Positions 25,695 through 34,411 of a stretch of DNA of 44,773 nucleotides are shown in pieces. Origin of the DNA: an uncultured Chlorobiaceae bacterium (lineage in GTDB: Bacteria > Bacteroidota > Chlorobiia > Chlorobiales > Chlorobiaceae). The notes below the pieces were generated by a model. The model did not search any database and had not been told where the DNA came from. It saw only the letters and a list, made by a program, of their open reading frames with translations. Location: the NCBI GenBank assembly GCA_903871235.1, contig CAIQGA010000135.1, forward strand, positions 1 through 44,773. The letters run 5' to 3'. How positions within the stretch are numbered: position 1 is the first letter of the stretch; each line of letters begins with the position of its first letter. Both the position numbers and the translations under genes were made by a program.

Positions 25695-25909
25695 TCCCCC
25701 TCCTCATCGTCACTAAAAAGTTGAATCTCCAACCCTGTTACAAACCCCATCATAAAAACTTTTTTTGCAATCTCAGGCACAATTTTCTCAAGATCATCAA
25801 GAGTAAACCGGTAATCAGCTTTAATCGCCTCGTTCAAACTCTCCCTTGAGTTTTCAAAAGCCTCTTCGGCCAATTCCCACAACCGTTCCACTGTTTCGTT
25901 CTCGTCCAT
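25691..25909 (-). CDS. Unknown acidic small protein coupled to rfbA
   Basis: 72 residues: [20 protein letters not shown], later [20 protein letters not shown], ending in an acidic DDEEGE tail. It appears all-helical and has no signal peptide or membrane helix. I do not recognise the family. The ATG has GAGAG upstream, and its stop overlaps the rfbA GTG by four bases, making it a probable upstream, coupled member of the rfb operon. The short length, good start signal and overlap all support real coding. Confidence 0.6.
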   Translation of the reverse strand: MDENETVERLWELAEEAFENSRESLNEAIKADYRFTLDDLEKIVPEIAKKVFMMGFVTGLEIQLFSDDEEGE

Positions 25910-25918
25910 ATTACTCTC

Positions 25919-26074
25919 TCAAAGAAAATCCTCCAGAGCGTGCAGCACCCCGAAGGCGATAGCGGAATCTGGTGGCCAACGCTGCACTCGCTGACCATAG
26001 GCAGTATAAATAAATTCTCCGTAAAATGTCTGAAGTATTGCGTGCCAGAGAGAGCGCTCTTTTTTAAACGGCAT
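25919..26074 (-). CDS. Possible 51-residue protein at the head of the rfb operon
   Basis: Small frame starting MPFKKERSLWHAILQTFYG and ending VLHALEDFL before TGA, which lies 9 bases before the start of the next small ORF. It is amphipathic, rich in aromatic residues, with a WPPDSAIAFG turn. No known motif. Its tight spacing to the next gene, and the reuse of the GAGAG of its stop region as that gene's ribosome site, suggest a genuine operon gene. A short length and a weak start signal keep confidence low. Confidence 0.4.
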   Translation of the reverse strand: MPFKKERSLWHAILQTFYGEFIYTAYGQRVQRWPPDSAIAFGVLHALEDFL

Positions 26075-26277
26075 CGCACTCTCAAGAAGTTATCTCTCTC
26101 TCGCACCATGCAGAGGACTCTTCAATACCCTTCACTCAGTTGCGACCATCAGCCTGCGCGATGTCTGTGTGAGTCTATCAGGAAAAGGCTACCAAGAAGC
26201 AAGGAAAAACTGAATGTTTCGGTTTCTCTTGTTGGAGTAAGAAAAAAACGTACCGAAAAAAAATCTACTGGCAGCAT

Positions 26278-26352
26278 GATGCGAAATTCGTCATGAATGC
26301 AGGGGGGAATCGAATATAAATAACGGGATGCGACATTTGTTATGAATGTACG
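26278..26352. repeat. Imperfect 26-bp direct repeat at the 3' end of the kinase gene
   Basis: Copy one (26278-26303, GATGCGAAATTCGTCATGAA then TGCAGG) and copy two (26327-26352, GATGCGACATTTGTTATGAA then TGTACG) agree at about 21 of 26 positions, with starts 49 bases apart. Copy two contains the stop codon of the sensor kinase gene. The remaining sequence of this gap (26075-26277) shows no further gene. Confidence 0.55.
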
Positions 26353-28451
26353 GGCGGTTGTATCGCGTACCGCACCGGCAATGAGAACGTAACCGTAACA
26401 CCATTCCCGGGCGGAGAGTCGACCGTAATGGTGCCATGATGTTTTTTAACAATGATGTCGTAAGAGATATTCAGCCCGAGTCCAGTCCCTTTGCCCGGAT
26501 CTTTGGTGGTAAAAAAGGGTTCAAATATTCTGGACTTTACCTCTTCACGAAGTCCCGGACCGTCATCGGTCACGGAGCAAAAGAGCTGTTCAGCCGTTGC
26601 CCATGTTTTGATCTCAATCTGACCGGGAGAACTCCTCTTTTGTGACTCAATGGCATGAGTGCCGTTGATGATCAAGTTGAGAATAACCTGATTGATCTGT
26701 GACGAATCGCAAAGAAGCAAAGGAAGCTCCTGGAGCTCCAGGGCAATTGTGGCAATGTAGAGATATTCGCTCTTTGCAATGATAAGTGCTTCATGAATTG
26801 CCTTGTTGAGATCAAGTGACGTTAGCTGCTCCAGACTGTTTGTATAGGAGTAGCTCCTCATACTGTGGGTAATGCTCTTGATGCGCTCTACCCCAATTTT
26901 TGATTTCTCAAGGGTTTCAGGAATGCTTTTGAGCAAATCATCAACATCAAGTTCCCTCTCTTTTGCACGAAGCCACCCCACCTCTTCGGCAAGAAGCGGG
27001 AACTGCTCTATTTTATCAATCAGAGAACGATAATGGCCCATAAGTTCACGAAGATCGTTAAAATCGTCATGAAGATTATACTCATTAAGAATGATGAAGT
27101 TAAGCGGGTTATTGATTTCGTGGGCAACACCAGCGGCAAGCTGGCCGATCATCTCCATTTTCATTGAGTGCTGAAGCTGGGAATGCAATTTTTGCTCTTT
27201 CTCCTCATTGACTTTCCTCTCTATAATATCCCATGCCTGATCGGCAAGAGTGGTTGCCCAGGTGACATCACTCTGATCATAATCAAACGGCTTGTTTCCA
27301 ACGCCAAGAATTGCCATTGTTATCCCGTTACGAATGACGGGGACAACCAGCTCACGCATCAGCAAAACAGGCCCCTCAGGCATCTCTTTATGAGGCCTGA
27401 GTGACAGGTAATCATTGTGAATCACTGCCCTGCGATCTCTGACGGCATCAGCCCACAGGCCAGCTTTGGAGAGCGGAAAGGGAACATCCCTTTTCTCAAC
27501 ATTGCTCATAAGCAGAAAAGTCTTTGTCGAGTAGCTCTCATGAGTAAATGAAGCCTGATCATCATCCATTAAATAGCCGAAACCAAAAGAGCTCTCTGTG
27601 AGCCATTCGACTTCGTCAATAGCCGATTGCAAAAGTTCCTCCACTGAATGGTTTTTTTCCATTTCAAGCAGGCGAATGCGCATTTGCGAAACCGTTTCGA
27701 GACGGTTGCGAAGGGTAACGTCATGAACAATATCGTAAACAAGATCGCGGCCGCTTATTGATATTTTTTTGCCGAAAATCTCAACATCACGAATAGAGCC
27801 ATCAGCTCTCCGGTGACGGAATGTCATGCTTCTCTGCTCCATCGCTTTCCATATCTCCAGCTCTTTCTGGACAGCTTCATAAGAGCTGCTATTGAGATCG
27901 AAAATGTTCATCACCCGCAGTTCATCAACACCCCATCCATAAAAATCGGCTGCAGCCTGATTGGCATCAACAATATTGCCAGCTTCAGGATCAAGGACAA
28001 TCATGATTGCGGAGTGGTCTTCGAAAAGGCTGCGAAAGCGCTCCTCACTTTCAAGCAAAGCCCTTTGCAGCTCTTTGCGCCCGGTAATGTCGTAAAAGAG
28101 TGCAACGACACGCCCTTCCTGAGGGCTGTACACTGAAAAGTCGTACCACTTGTTCAATCGTTCGAAATACTCATCAAATCGACCGGGGGCTCCACTTCGC
28201 ACAACCTCGAAGAGTTTTTCAAAAAACCCGTGATTCGATTCAGCAATGCCCGACATGGCATCCGACAGTCTGCGTCCCGCAACATTTTTCAGACTTATCA
28301 GCTCCTCATAACCGGAATTGACCTCCTCCAGAATAAAATCAAACGGTTGGCCCTCTTCAACAATCACCCGACAGCAGAGATAGCCGTAGTGCGCGTTTTC
28401 GGCGACCGCATGACGATGTATTTCTTGAGCGTTCGCATTGGCTTGCTCCAT
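26340..28451 (-). CDS. Soluble PAS-PAS-GAF sensor histidine kinase
   Basis: 703 residues, no membrane helix, so a cytoplasmic sensor. Domains in order: PAS (about 20-125), PAS (about 135-250, with SLFEDHSAIMIVLDPEAGNI), GAF (about 260-410), and a dimerisation domain with the phospho-acceptor His444 in GVAHEINNPLNF. The ATPase domain follows, with N box NLIINGTHA (about 592), DDGPG (about 629), FEPFFTT and GTGLGL (about 655-660). No receiver domain is attached and no regulator is adjacent; the nearest is about 11 kb away. It is closely related to the second kinase at 29227-32286. Ligand or redox signal is unknown. Confidence 0.92.
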   Translation of the reverse strand: MEQANANAQEIHRHAVAENAHYGYLCCRVIVEEGQPFDFILEEVNSGYEELISLKNVAGRRLSDAMSGIAESNHGFFEKLFEVVRSGAPGRFDEYFERLNKWYDFSVYSPQEGRVVALFYDITGRKELQRALLESEERFRSLFEDHSAIMIVLDPEAGNIVDANQAAADFYGWGVDELRVMNIFDLNSSSYEAVQKELEIWKAMEQRSMTFRHRRADGSIRDVEIFGKKISISGRDLVYDIVHDVTLRNRLETVSQMRIRLLEMEKNHSVEELLQSAIDEVEWLTESSFGFGYLMDDDQASFTHESYSTKTFLLMSNVEKRDVPFPLSKAGLWADAVRDRRAVIHNDYLSLRPHKEMPEGPVLLMRELVVPVIRNGITMAILGVGNKPFDYDQSDVTWATTLADQAWDIIERKVNEEKEQKLHSQLQHSMKMEMIGQLAAGVAHEINNPLNFIILNEYNLHDDFNDLRELMGHYRSLIDKIEQFPLLAEEVGWLRAKERELDVDDLLKSIPETLEKSKIGVERIKSITHSMRSYSYTNSLEQLTSLDLNKAIHEALIIAKSEYLYIATIALELQELPLLLCDSSQINQVILNLIINGTHAIESQKRSSPGQIEIKTWATAEQLFCSVTDDGPGLREEVKSRIFEPFFTTKDPGKGTGLGLNISYDIIVKKHHGTITVDSPPGNGVTVTFSLPVRYAIQPPVHS

Positions 28452-28470
28452 ACAATCACATCGCTTTTGA

Positions 28471-29112
28471 TTAACGGATAAAATTGGTTAAAATTTTTGC
28501 GACAGGCTCCGGCCCGGGAAGTTGGGCTTTTGTTTGCTCACGCATTTTGAGCAGCCACGCCATATTTTTGCCAAGAAGATCCATGATCTGCACCCCTTCA
28601 GCATCCTGCAACACTTCGCCGGGAGTTCGACCATGGGTTATATTCCAGTAGTTGGAGGTTGCAAGAATCATTTCCGAGTAGGTCAAATAATGGTTCAGGC
28701 TGTCGAATGTGGAGGAGCCTCCTGTACGGCGAACTGCCACGACGGCTGCGGCCACCTTTTGACGGAACAGGCCGCCATTGCTTCCTGCAACATAAAATAC
28801 GCGATCGAGAAAACATTTCATGGTGCCGGCAATGCCTGCATAATAGACCGGGGAGGCAAGAATGATTCCATCAGCCGCTTTGAGTTGCTGGATCGATTCA
28901 TTTACCGGGTCGTTGGTTATACTGCACTTTTCATCCCTGTTTTTTGCGCAAATTCCGCAGGCGAGGCACCCCCTGACCATCTGATTGCCAATGTGCAGAA
29001 TTTCAAAATCGATATTATGCTCCTGCAACTGCCTGCCAACTCCCGTCAGTGCATGAAAGCTATTACCCTCCTTGCGTGGGCTCCCGTTAACTGCGACAAC
29101 TTTCAATTTCAT
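28471..29112 (-). CDS. Flavodoxin-fold NAD(P)H-dependent oxidoreductase
   Basis: 213 residues of the NADPH-dependent FMN reductase / iron-sulfur flavoprotein type. The FMN phosphate loop is VNGSPRKEGNSF and the isoalloxazine-side segment is ILASPVYYAGIAG. RGCLACGICAKNRDEKC has closely spaced cysteines, like those that bind a [4Fe-4S] cluster in iron-sulfur flavoproteins. The ATG at 29112 (MKLKVVAVNGS) has AAGAG upstream; an in-frame start at 29145 would add 11 residues. It lies between two paralogous sensor kinases on the same strand, so it may be co-transcribed. Its redox partner is unknown. Confidence 0.82.
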   Translation of the reverse strand: MKLKVVAVNGSPRKEGNSFHALTGVGRQLQEHNIDFEILHIGNQMVRGCLACGICAKNRDEKCSITNDPVNESIQQLKAADGIILASPVYYAGIAGTMKCFLDRVFYVAGSNGGLFRQKVAAAVVAVRRTGGSSTFDSLNHYLTYSEMILATSNYWNITHGRTPGEVLQDAEGVQIMDLLGKNMAWLLKMREQTKAQLPGPEPVAKILTNFIR

Positions 29113-29226
29113 TTTTCTCTTATGGTTATAACCGCGCAAACACACCCCCGACTCCGTGAGGTGAAATCTTTAACCGGTATTGGAAAACTAATCTTGTATT
29201 GAAACATTCGCCCGAACTTTAATATA

Positions 29227-32200
29227 TCATGATGGGGATATTTTTTCCAACGGCAATGAAAAAGTAAAAACCGCACCTCCCCCGGAAGGAGAATCGACAG
29301 AAAAGGTGCCCTGATGTTTCTTGACAATGATGTCATAGGAGATACTCAAGCCCAGCCCCGTTCCTTTGCCTATCTCCTTGGTTGTAAAAAAAGGCTCAAA
29401 AACGCGCCCCAGAACCTCTTCAGAAATTCCCGGGCCATCATCGGCAATAGAGCAAAAAACGCTTTCAGGCTTCACCCATGTCTTAACCTCTATCCTGCCA
29501 TGAGAGTTCCGGTTTTGTGACTGGATGGCATGAGTACTGTTGACAATAAGGTTGAGAAGCACCTGATTGATCTGGGCGGGATCACAAAGAACCATCGGCA
29601 GGGTTTCAAGTTGTACTTCAGGGGTCGCAACGGAGCGATATTCACTTTTTGCAATAACAAGCGCCTCCTGAATTGCCTTGTTAAGATCATAATGACAGAA
29701 TCGACCTGTAACGTTCTTGAAGGAGTAATTCTGCAAACCCTGACTGATGATTTTTATGCGTTCGATTCCACTGTGTGAGTTTTCAAGAGTTTCTGGAATA
29801 GTGTGGAGCAATTCATCAATGCCGAGGGCTTGCTCTTTTTCACGAAGCTGCCCGACCTCTTCGACAACAGTCGGAAGTGCCTTGACTTTTTCAATGATCC
29901 GTCGATAAGAGCCAACAAATTCAGCAAGATCCTCAAAATCCTCTTTCAGGGTAGAGTGGTTGATCGTAAGAAAATTGAGGGGATTTTTTATTTCGTGAAC
30001 AATCCCGGCGGCAAGATGGCCAATCATCTCCATCTTCGTCGACTGCTGAAGCTGATCCTGAAGTTTTTTTGCCCTCTCCTCATCACTCTTTTTATCGATA
30101 ATATCCCAGAGCTGATTGGCAACATTCTCTACCCACTCAATATCCTTCTCATTATAATCGAAAGGCTTGTTTCCGACTCCCATGATTGCTACAACACTGT
30201 TGTTTCTAATTATGGGCACAAGCAGTTCACGCTTGATTTCTGCATGTTCAGACGGCATCCCGGGGCAATGGCTGAAGGTCGCACCATTGTTGTGAATCAC
30301 CGCCCTTTGGCTCTCTATGATATCAAGCCACACCCCGTCTTTCCCCAGTGGATGGTTCTCCCCTTTTTTTTCTGCAGAGCAAATCTTCTCCACACCGGGG
30401 GATGAACATGCCTGCAGTGAAAGAGTCGCCTGATCTTCAGCAACATAAAAAAGAAAGCTCATCGAACTTTCCATCAACTGTTCCGCCTCTGCCAGTGCCG
30501 CTCTGAGCAGCTCATCTCTCGAAGCGCTTCCAGCCATCTGAAGCATACGAAGCCGGCACGCATTGACCTGTTCATAACGCTTGCGATCGGTAACATCATG
30601 AATAATAGAGTAGATCAGCTCTCTGGCGGCAACCTTGATACGGTTACTGAAAACGGCCACATCACAGAGAGAACCGTCAGCACGCCGATGTCGAAATTGA
30701 AATTCATTTTGCCTCATCGATAGACTTTTTGCCATTTCAGCCGCCACCGTTTCGGGAGAAAGTGTATTAATTTCCTGAATGTGCATCCTGCAAAGCCGCT
30801 CAATCGGCCACCCATAGAAATCTGCTGCGGCCTGATTGGCATCAATAATGGAGCCGGTGGCAGGGTCAAGAACCAGCATAACGGCAGAGTGGTCTTCGAA
30901 AAGACTTCGGAACTGCTCCTCGCTCTGACGCAAAGCCTCTGCCGCCAGCCGTTCAGATGCAAGCACCACCTCAAGCTCTGATTTTCTCTCCTGCAGCTCA
31001 GAGGTCATCTCAGCGGCAAGTGCGACCGCCCTCTTTTCAGAGTCACGGGCGGCTGATGCGAGCTGCTTTTCTGCCGAACGCAGACGCTTGGTCATAATCA
31101 GAAACATCAGAATCATGTTAAGCAGTGAAAGAAGCTGCACACTGTCAGCACTCCACCAGTCGAGATGAATCCATCCAGCCTGCGTCAACAACTCAAATAC
31201 ATTTCCAACATTGCTGACTCCAAATGCAGCCACATAGACGACTCCGTCCGGATCTCCTTTTATGACAAGGTGCAAACTCAGCAAACTGATAACAACAATC
31301 AGAACAAAAAGTCCTGGAAAGCTAAAAAGAAGCATCAAATCATAGGAGCCAAAATACACCGACATGATGGCCAGAAAACCAAGAACGGGTAACACTTTCA
31401 GACAACGGCAAGTCCTGGGGAACCTCATCTCAAAGATGTGGATCGAAAAGAGGGAGGAAAAGAGCAACGCAGAGCCAAATGAGATCCCTGTAAAATAATT
31501 TGAAAACAGTCGCTCCGAGTTTGGAAGCAGAATGGCAAGAAGACCGTCCTGAGCCAGATAATTGACAAAAAGGGTAAAAACAAAGAGTGAGAAATAGAGA
31601 TAAATCCGGTCTCCAAGGCGAAGAAAAAAAAGCAGATTCAGCGAGGCAATGATCAGGGCAATACCGAGATAGGCACTCTGAAACATGATCGCTTGATCAG
31701 TAATATGCACTAAATCATCACGGGTATGAACGGCACCGCCAAGGCTGATTGCACTGACGGTTTGAATCCTCATATAGACCTCGACTGGCCTCTCCAGAGG
31801 CAGAGAGAGCGGAACGACCAGATTAAAATTCCGCACAAGACGATCAACGAGCGGAATATGGTCGCCCAGAGAGATTTCAGAATAGGAGGCTGGCACCAAT
31901 GAGGAGGCTCCGCTCTGCACATAGACGCTGACAGTATCCACATTGGGCGGAAGCAATCGCAGAAACGCATTTCCGGGAAATCCCTTGCGGCGGATGATCT
32001 TAAAACGCAACCAGACAACATCACTGCTATACCCTCTGTTCAGATATCCTTGAAGCGGCTTGAAGCGGGAAGCGTGTGCAGGAGAAAGAACATCGGCAAG
32101 GAGAAGTTTCCCGTCGGGATCGACCAGTTGCTCCAGATGGCCCGACAAATCGTAGGAGGGCGCATTGTTGAGCACGACAGGTGACACGGAAGCCTGTACC

Positions 32201-32286
32201 AAAAAAGGAGAGAAGCCGATCAGGATTATGACAAGCAACAAAAAACCTGGCGCTCGCCGCAGAAGGAACTGTAACGCAGAATTCAT
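29227..32286 (-). CDS. 7TMR-DISM sensor histidine kinase with PAS and GAF domains
   Basis: 1019 residues from the ATG at 32286; a TTG three codons upstream is an alternative. There is a signal peptide, then an extracytoplasmic 7TMR-DISM extracellular-2-type domain (about 45-190, with RGYSSDVVWLRF). A seven-helix membrane bundle spans about 200-400 and a coiled coil about 405-455. PAS (about 460-570, SLFEDHSAVMLVLDPATGSI) and GAF (about 580-730) follow. The dimerisation domain carries His764 in GIVHEIKNPLNF and the ATPase domain DDGPG and GTGLGL. DISM input domains are thought to bind carbohydrates or other small molecules. From the PAS onward it is a paralogue of the kinase at 26340-28451. 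No receiver is attached. Confidence 0.92.
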   Translation of the reverse strand: MNSALQFLLRRAPGFLLLVIILIGFSPFLVQASVSPVVLNNAPSYDLSGHLEQLVDPDGKLLLADVLSPAHASRFKPLQGYLNRGYSSDVVWLRFKIIRRKGFPGNAFLRLLPPNVDTVSVYVQSGASSLVPASYSEISLGDHIPLVDRLVRNFNLVVPLSLPLERPVEVYMRIQTVSAISLGGAVHTRDDLVHITDQAIMFQSAYLGIALIIASLNLLFFLRLGDRIYLYFSLFVFTLFVNYLAQDGLLAILLPNSERLFSNYFTGISFGSALLFSSLFSIHIFEMRFPRTCRCLKVLPVLGFLAIMSVYFGSYDLMLLFSFPGLFVLIVVISLLSLHLVIKGDPDGVVYVAAFGVSNVGNVFELLTQAGWIHLDWWSADSVQLLSLLNMILMFLIMTKRLRSAEKQLASAARDSEKRAVALAAEMTSELQERKSELEVVLASERLAAEALRQSEEQFRSLFEDHSAVMLVLDPATGSIIDANQAAADFYGWPIERLCRMHIQEINTLSPETVAAEMAKSLSMRQNEFQFRHRRADGSLCDVAVFSNRIKVAARELIYSIIHDVTDRKRYEQVNACRLRMLQMAGSASRDELLRAALAEAEQLMESSMSFLFYVAEDQATLSLQACSSPGVEKICSAEKKGENHPLGKDGVWLDIIESQRAVIHNNGATFSHCPGMPSEHAEIKRELLVPIIRNNSVVAIMGVGNKPFDYNEKDIEWVENVANQLWDIIDKKSDEERAKKLQDQLQQSTKMEMIGHLAAGIVHEIKNPLNFLTINHSTLKEDFEDLAEFVGSYRRIIEKVKALPTVVEEVGQLREKEQALGIDELLHTIPETLENSHSGIERIKIISQGLQNYSFKNVTGRFCHYDLNKAIQEALVIAKSEYRSVATPEVQLETLPMVLCDPAQINQVLLNLIVNSTHAIQSQNRNSHGRIEVKTWVKPESVFCSIADDGPGISEEVLGRVFEPFFTTKEIGKGTGLGLSISYDIIVKKHQGTFSVDSPSGGGAVFTFSLPLEKISPS

Positions 32287-32462
32287 ACTACTCAATCAAT
32301 CACAAGAATAACTGTAGCACCACGCTGGAAAATAGACTCCATATCGCACTCTCTTTGTGAGGTGCAATGTAACAGAAATAAAATCTTAACAGAAAAACGA
32401 AGGGCGTTCAGAAAAATATAGTGAAATGATGAGTCAGTGTATGAGCTCGCCTCCCCTGACGC

Positions 32463-32900
32463 TCAGTCGGCCACCTGAACCATATCCGCCAGTTCAGAAC
32501 TCACGCGCATGGACTTGCGGGCAGCCTCAAGAGCCTGCATAGCCTCCGCTTCATTGAAGAGTTCCCAAGGCAACTGGTAGGATGATTCATTGCCATATTT
32601 TGCCAGCATTTTTTCATGTGAGTCATATTTCTCCAGCTCCGGCAAGATCTCTTCAATCAATTCAGCAACCTCTTTGGTAACCGTCCCCTCAGCCATAAGC
32701 TGGGATAGATGGCGGGCGGGTTTGTGGGTCATGGCTGAGACGCCAAAGAGCATCAGCACGGCAAGTCCGCTATTTTCAAGAACAAGTATGGAGCCGGAAA
32801 CACATGCCCGCCAGCGCTTGAGAGAACAATCCTGCTCCGCTTCATTGAGAAAGCCACGCGCAAGTTCAAGACGATAGTCAACATCTCTGTGTAAATCCAT
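32463..32900 (-). CDS. HEPN-type domain protein
   Basis: 145 residues from the ATG at 32900, chosen because AAAGGAG stands 7-8 bases upstream; longer in-frame starts toward 33128 overlap lptE. It is helical: DVDYRLELARGFLNEAEQD, RWRACVSGSILVLENSGLAV, then THKPARHL. This order resembles HEPN proteins, some of which are RNases with an R-x4-6-H motif. The arginine and histidine placement here is not a clear match to that motif. No minimal nucleotidyltransferase partner is adjacent. It is the last gene of the RuBisCO-like-protein gene run, about 110 bases after lptE. A nuclease or toxin role cannot be claimed. Confidence 0.6.
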   Translation of the reverse strand: MDLHRDVDYRLELARGFLNEAEQDCSLKRWRACVSGSILVLENSGLAVLMLFGVSAMTHKPARHLSQLMAEGTVTKEVAELIEEILPELEKYDSHEKMLAKYGNESSYQLPWELFNEAEAMQALEAARKSMRVSSELADMVQVAD

Positions 32901-33012
32901 AACAATCTCCTTTAAAATGATCCCCGCCTGCGGCAGGCATTGCATTACGAAGAATAATAAAAAAAAATCAATTTCTTTCCCTTCCGGTTGCAGCCCTGCA
33001 TGAAGGGTAAGC

Positions 33013-33522
33013 TTACCATCCGGAAACAACCAGATCGAAGACCTGGTCGATAATCTGGACAACGCAACTGCGAAATGCCTCCTGCTGGGCGATGGCATTA
33101 CCTGTGCGATAGTCTGAAAATCCGACAACCGATTGCTCGAAGAGCGTCGTTTTTTTTACCCGATCAACCATTCTGACCTGCACAACAAGCGTTACCCGAT
33201 TCGTCATGGCCCGCTCAGTTATGCTGGAGAGCTGGCTCGGAGCATCAGAAAAAGAGGTGATAGCCCCTTCAAGCACCGCATTGGCACGAGCCATGGAGGG
33301 CGTCATGCGAAGTGGGCTTTGAGCCTCAATTTTATTGGCAAGCCCACCGGTAATCTCCCCCCTGAACTGCGCAATACCAGCACCTGAACGGTCTTCAAAA
33401 ACCGGAATGGCAATGGTTTTAAGATGCACAGGCAGCGATGAGCCTGTAAAGCTGTAACAACCCCCAAGGGTCGCAAGAACAAGAAAAAAAAGCAGAGAGA
33501 CAAACAGGGCAGTTTTCGGCAT
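33013..33522 (-). CDS. LptE-like LPS-assembly lipoprotein
   Basis: 169 residues with a lipoprotein signal ending LATLGGC (Cys22). The body, GCYSFTGSSLPVHLKTIAIP followed by VFEDRSG, and VVQVRMVDRVKKTTLFEQSV with EQEAF-like C-terminal region, fits the LptE/RlpB fold that plugs the LptD outer-membrane LPS transporter. The ATG has AAGGA upstream and follows the SDR gene by 15 bases, so it is co-transcribed with it. No other lpt gene is in the window. Confidence 0.78.
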   Translation of the reverse strand: MPKTALFVSLLFFLVLATLGGCYSFTGSSLPVHLKTIAIPVFEDRSGAGIAQFRGEITGGLANKIEAQSPLRMTPSMARANAVLEGAITSFSDAPSQLSSITERAMTNRVTLVVQVRMVDRVKKTTLFEQSVVGFSDYRTGNAIAQQEAFRSCVVQIIDQVFDLVVSGW

Positions 33523-33537
33523 GACAATCCTTCGACG

Positions 33538-34362
33538 TTAATAGGTTCGACGGTCAATCCTCTTCGTTATTTTACGGAAGGGATAGGTCAGGAGCAACCA
33601 TTTTTTTTTTCTTCCATTCAGAGCTGAAAGATAGAGTGCAGTTTTAGAGTCGCTCCAGTCAGAAGCGAGTTGTACGGCAAGCGATGCCGCAACCGAGGGA
33701 GGCTGTGCAAAAATATCAAGAACCGTGCTGAAGGTGGCCAACTGCCGTGAAAGCTCCGGCGTCGGGTTCCGGGTACTGACCATAGCGGTACGCACCAGAC
33801 CGGGGTGAAGCAGCATGACCGAGATACCGGTATGGCGGTACTCACGGGCAACCGCAGAGGTAAAACGGGCAATGGCCGCCTTGGTGGAGCCATAAGCGCT
33901 CATCCAAGGGGTATTGGAGCCGCTGTCGGTACCGGAACCGGCCATGTTAATAATCTTTCCCGGAATATTTTCGCGGAGAAAATAGCTGATTGCCGCACGG
34001 CATCCGTTATAAGTGCCTTTAAGATTGGTGTCAATGACCTTTCCCCACACTTCAGGATCACTTTCTGTAATGCTTTTGAAGGGATCGGAGATGCCTGCGT
34101 TATTGATAAAACAGTCCATCCGGCCAAACCGGGCGACTGCCGCAACAATCAGGTGCTCCATATCTGAGATTGAAACAACATCGCAGAGGCATCCATAAAC
34201 GCTGCCTGGGGGAAACTCTGCAACAGCCGCCTGAACGTTGGCTTCCGAAGAGGAGGTGATAACCACCTTCGCCCCCTGGCGCACAAACTCATGCGCGATA
34301 GCTTTACCAATACCTCTGGTGGAGCCGGTAATGACGGCAACTTTATTCTCCAGTCTACCCAT
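33538..34362 (-). CDS. Short-chain dehydrogenase/reductase
   Basis: 274-residue classical SDR. The cofactor motif is TGSTRGIG, NNAGIS follows, and the catalytic residues are Ser in INMAGSGTD and Tyr-x3-Lys in SAYGSTKAAI, then LLHPGLVRTAMV. The cofactor is likely NAD(P). A basic C-terminal tail (NGRKKKWLLLTYPFRKITKRI) could be membrane associated. The ATG is preceded by AAAGGGGGG. It starts 44 bases after the RuBisCO-like gene, across a heptad repeat, and is followed by lptE after 15 bases. Substrate is unknown. Confidence 0.88.
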   Translation of the reverse strand: MGRLENKVAVITGSTRGIGKAIAHEFVRQGAKVVITSSSEANVQAAVAEFPPGSVYGCLCDVVSISDMEHLIVAAVARFGRMDCFINNAGISDPFKSITESDPEVWGKVIDTNLKGTYNGCRAAISYFLRENIPGKIINMAGSGTDSGSNTPWMSAYGSTKAAIARFTSAVAREYRHTGISVMLLHPGLVRTAMVSTRNPTPELSRQLATFSTVLDIFAQPPSVAASLAVQLASDWSDSKTALYLSALNGRKKKWLLLTYPFRKITKRIDRRTY

Positions 34363-34383
34363 ACAGCACCCCCCTTTACAGAT

Positions 34384-34411
34384 ATCTACTGATTACTGAC
34401 GACTGATTACT
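34384..34411. repeat. Heptad repeat overlapping the RuBisCO-like gene stop
   Basis: Four 7-base units on the plus strand: ATCTACT, GATTACT, GACGACT, GATTACT. The stop codon of the RuBisCO-like gene (34407-34409 on this strand) lies inside the last unit. It belongs to the same kind of heptad repeat as the one at 9581-9643, but with a different consensus. Confidence 0.6.

Noticed and set aside
25940-26296. 118-codon plus-strand frame in the gap before the kinase
   Set aside because: Basic, low-quality translation without motif or ribosome site. It conflicts with the small minus-strand ORFs that are tightly spaced to rfbA.
28522-29202. 226-codon plus-strand frame opposite the flavodoxin-like gene
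   Set aside because: The minus strand has intact FMN-binding motifs; the plus-strand translation has none.
32926-32938. Palindrome GCCTGCGGCAGGC as a terminator of lptE
   Set aside because: A strong short stem, but with no T-run in either direction and placed close to the HEPN gene's ribosome site. I left it as an unassigned palindrome.
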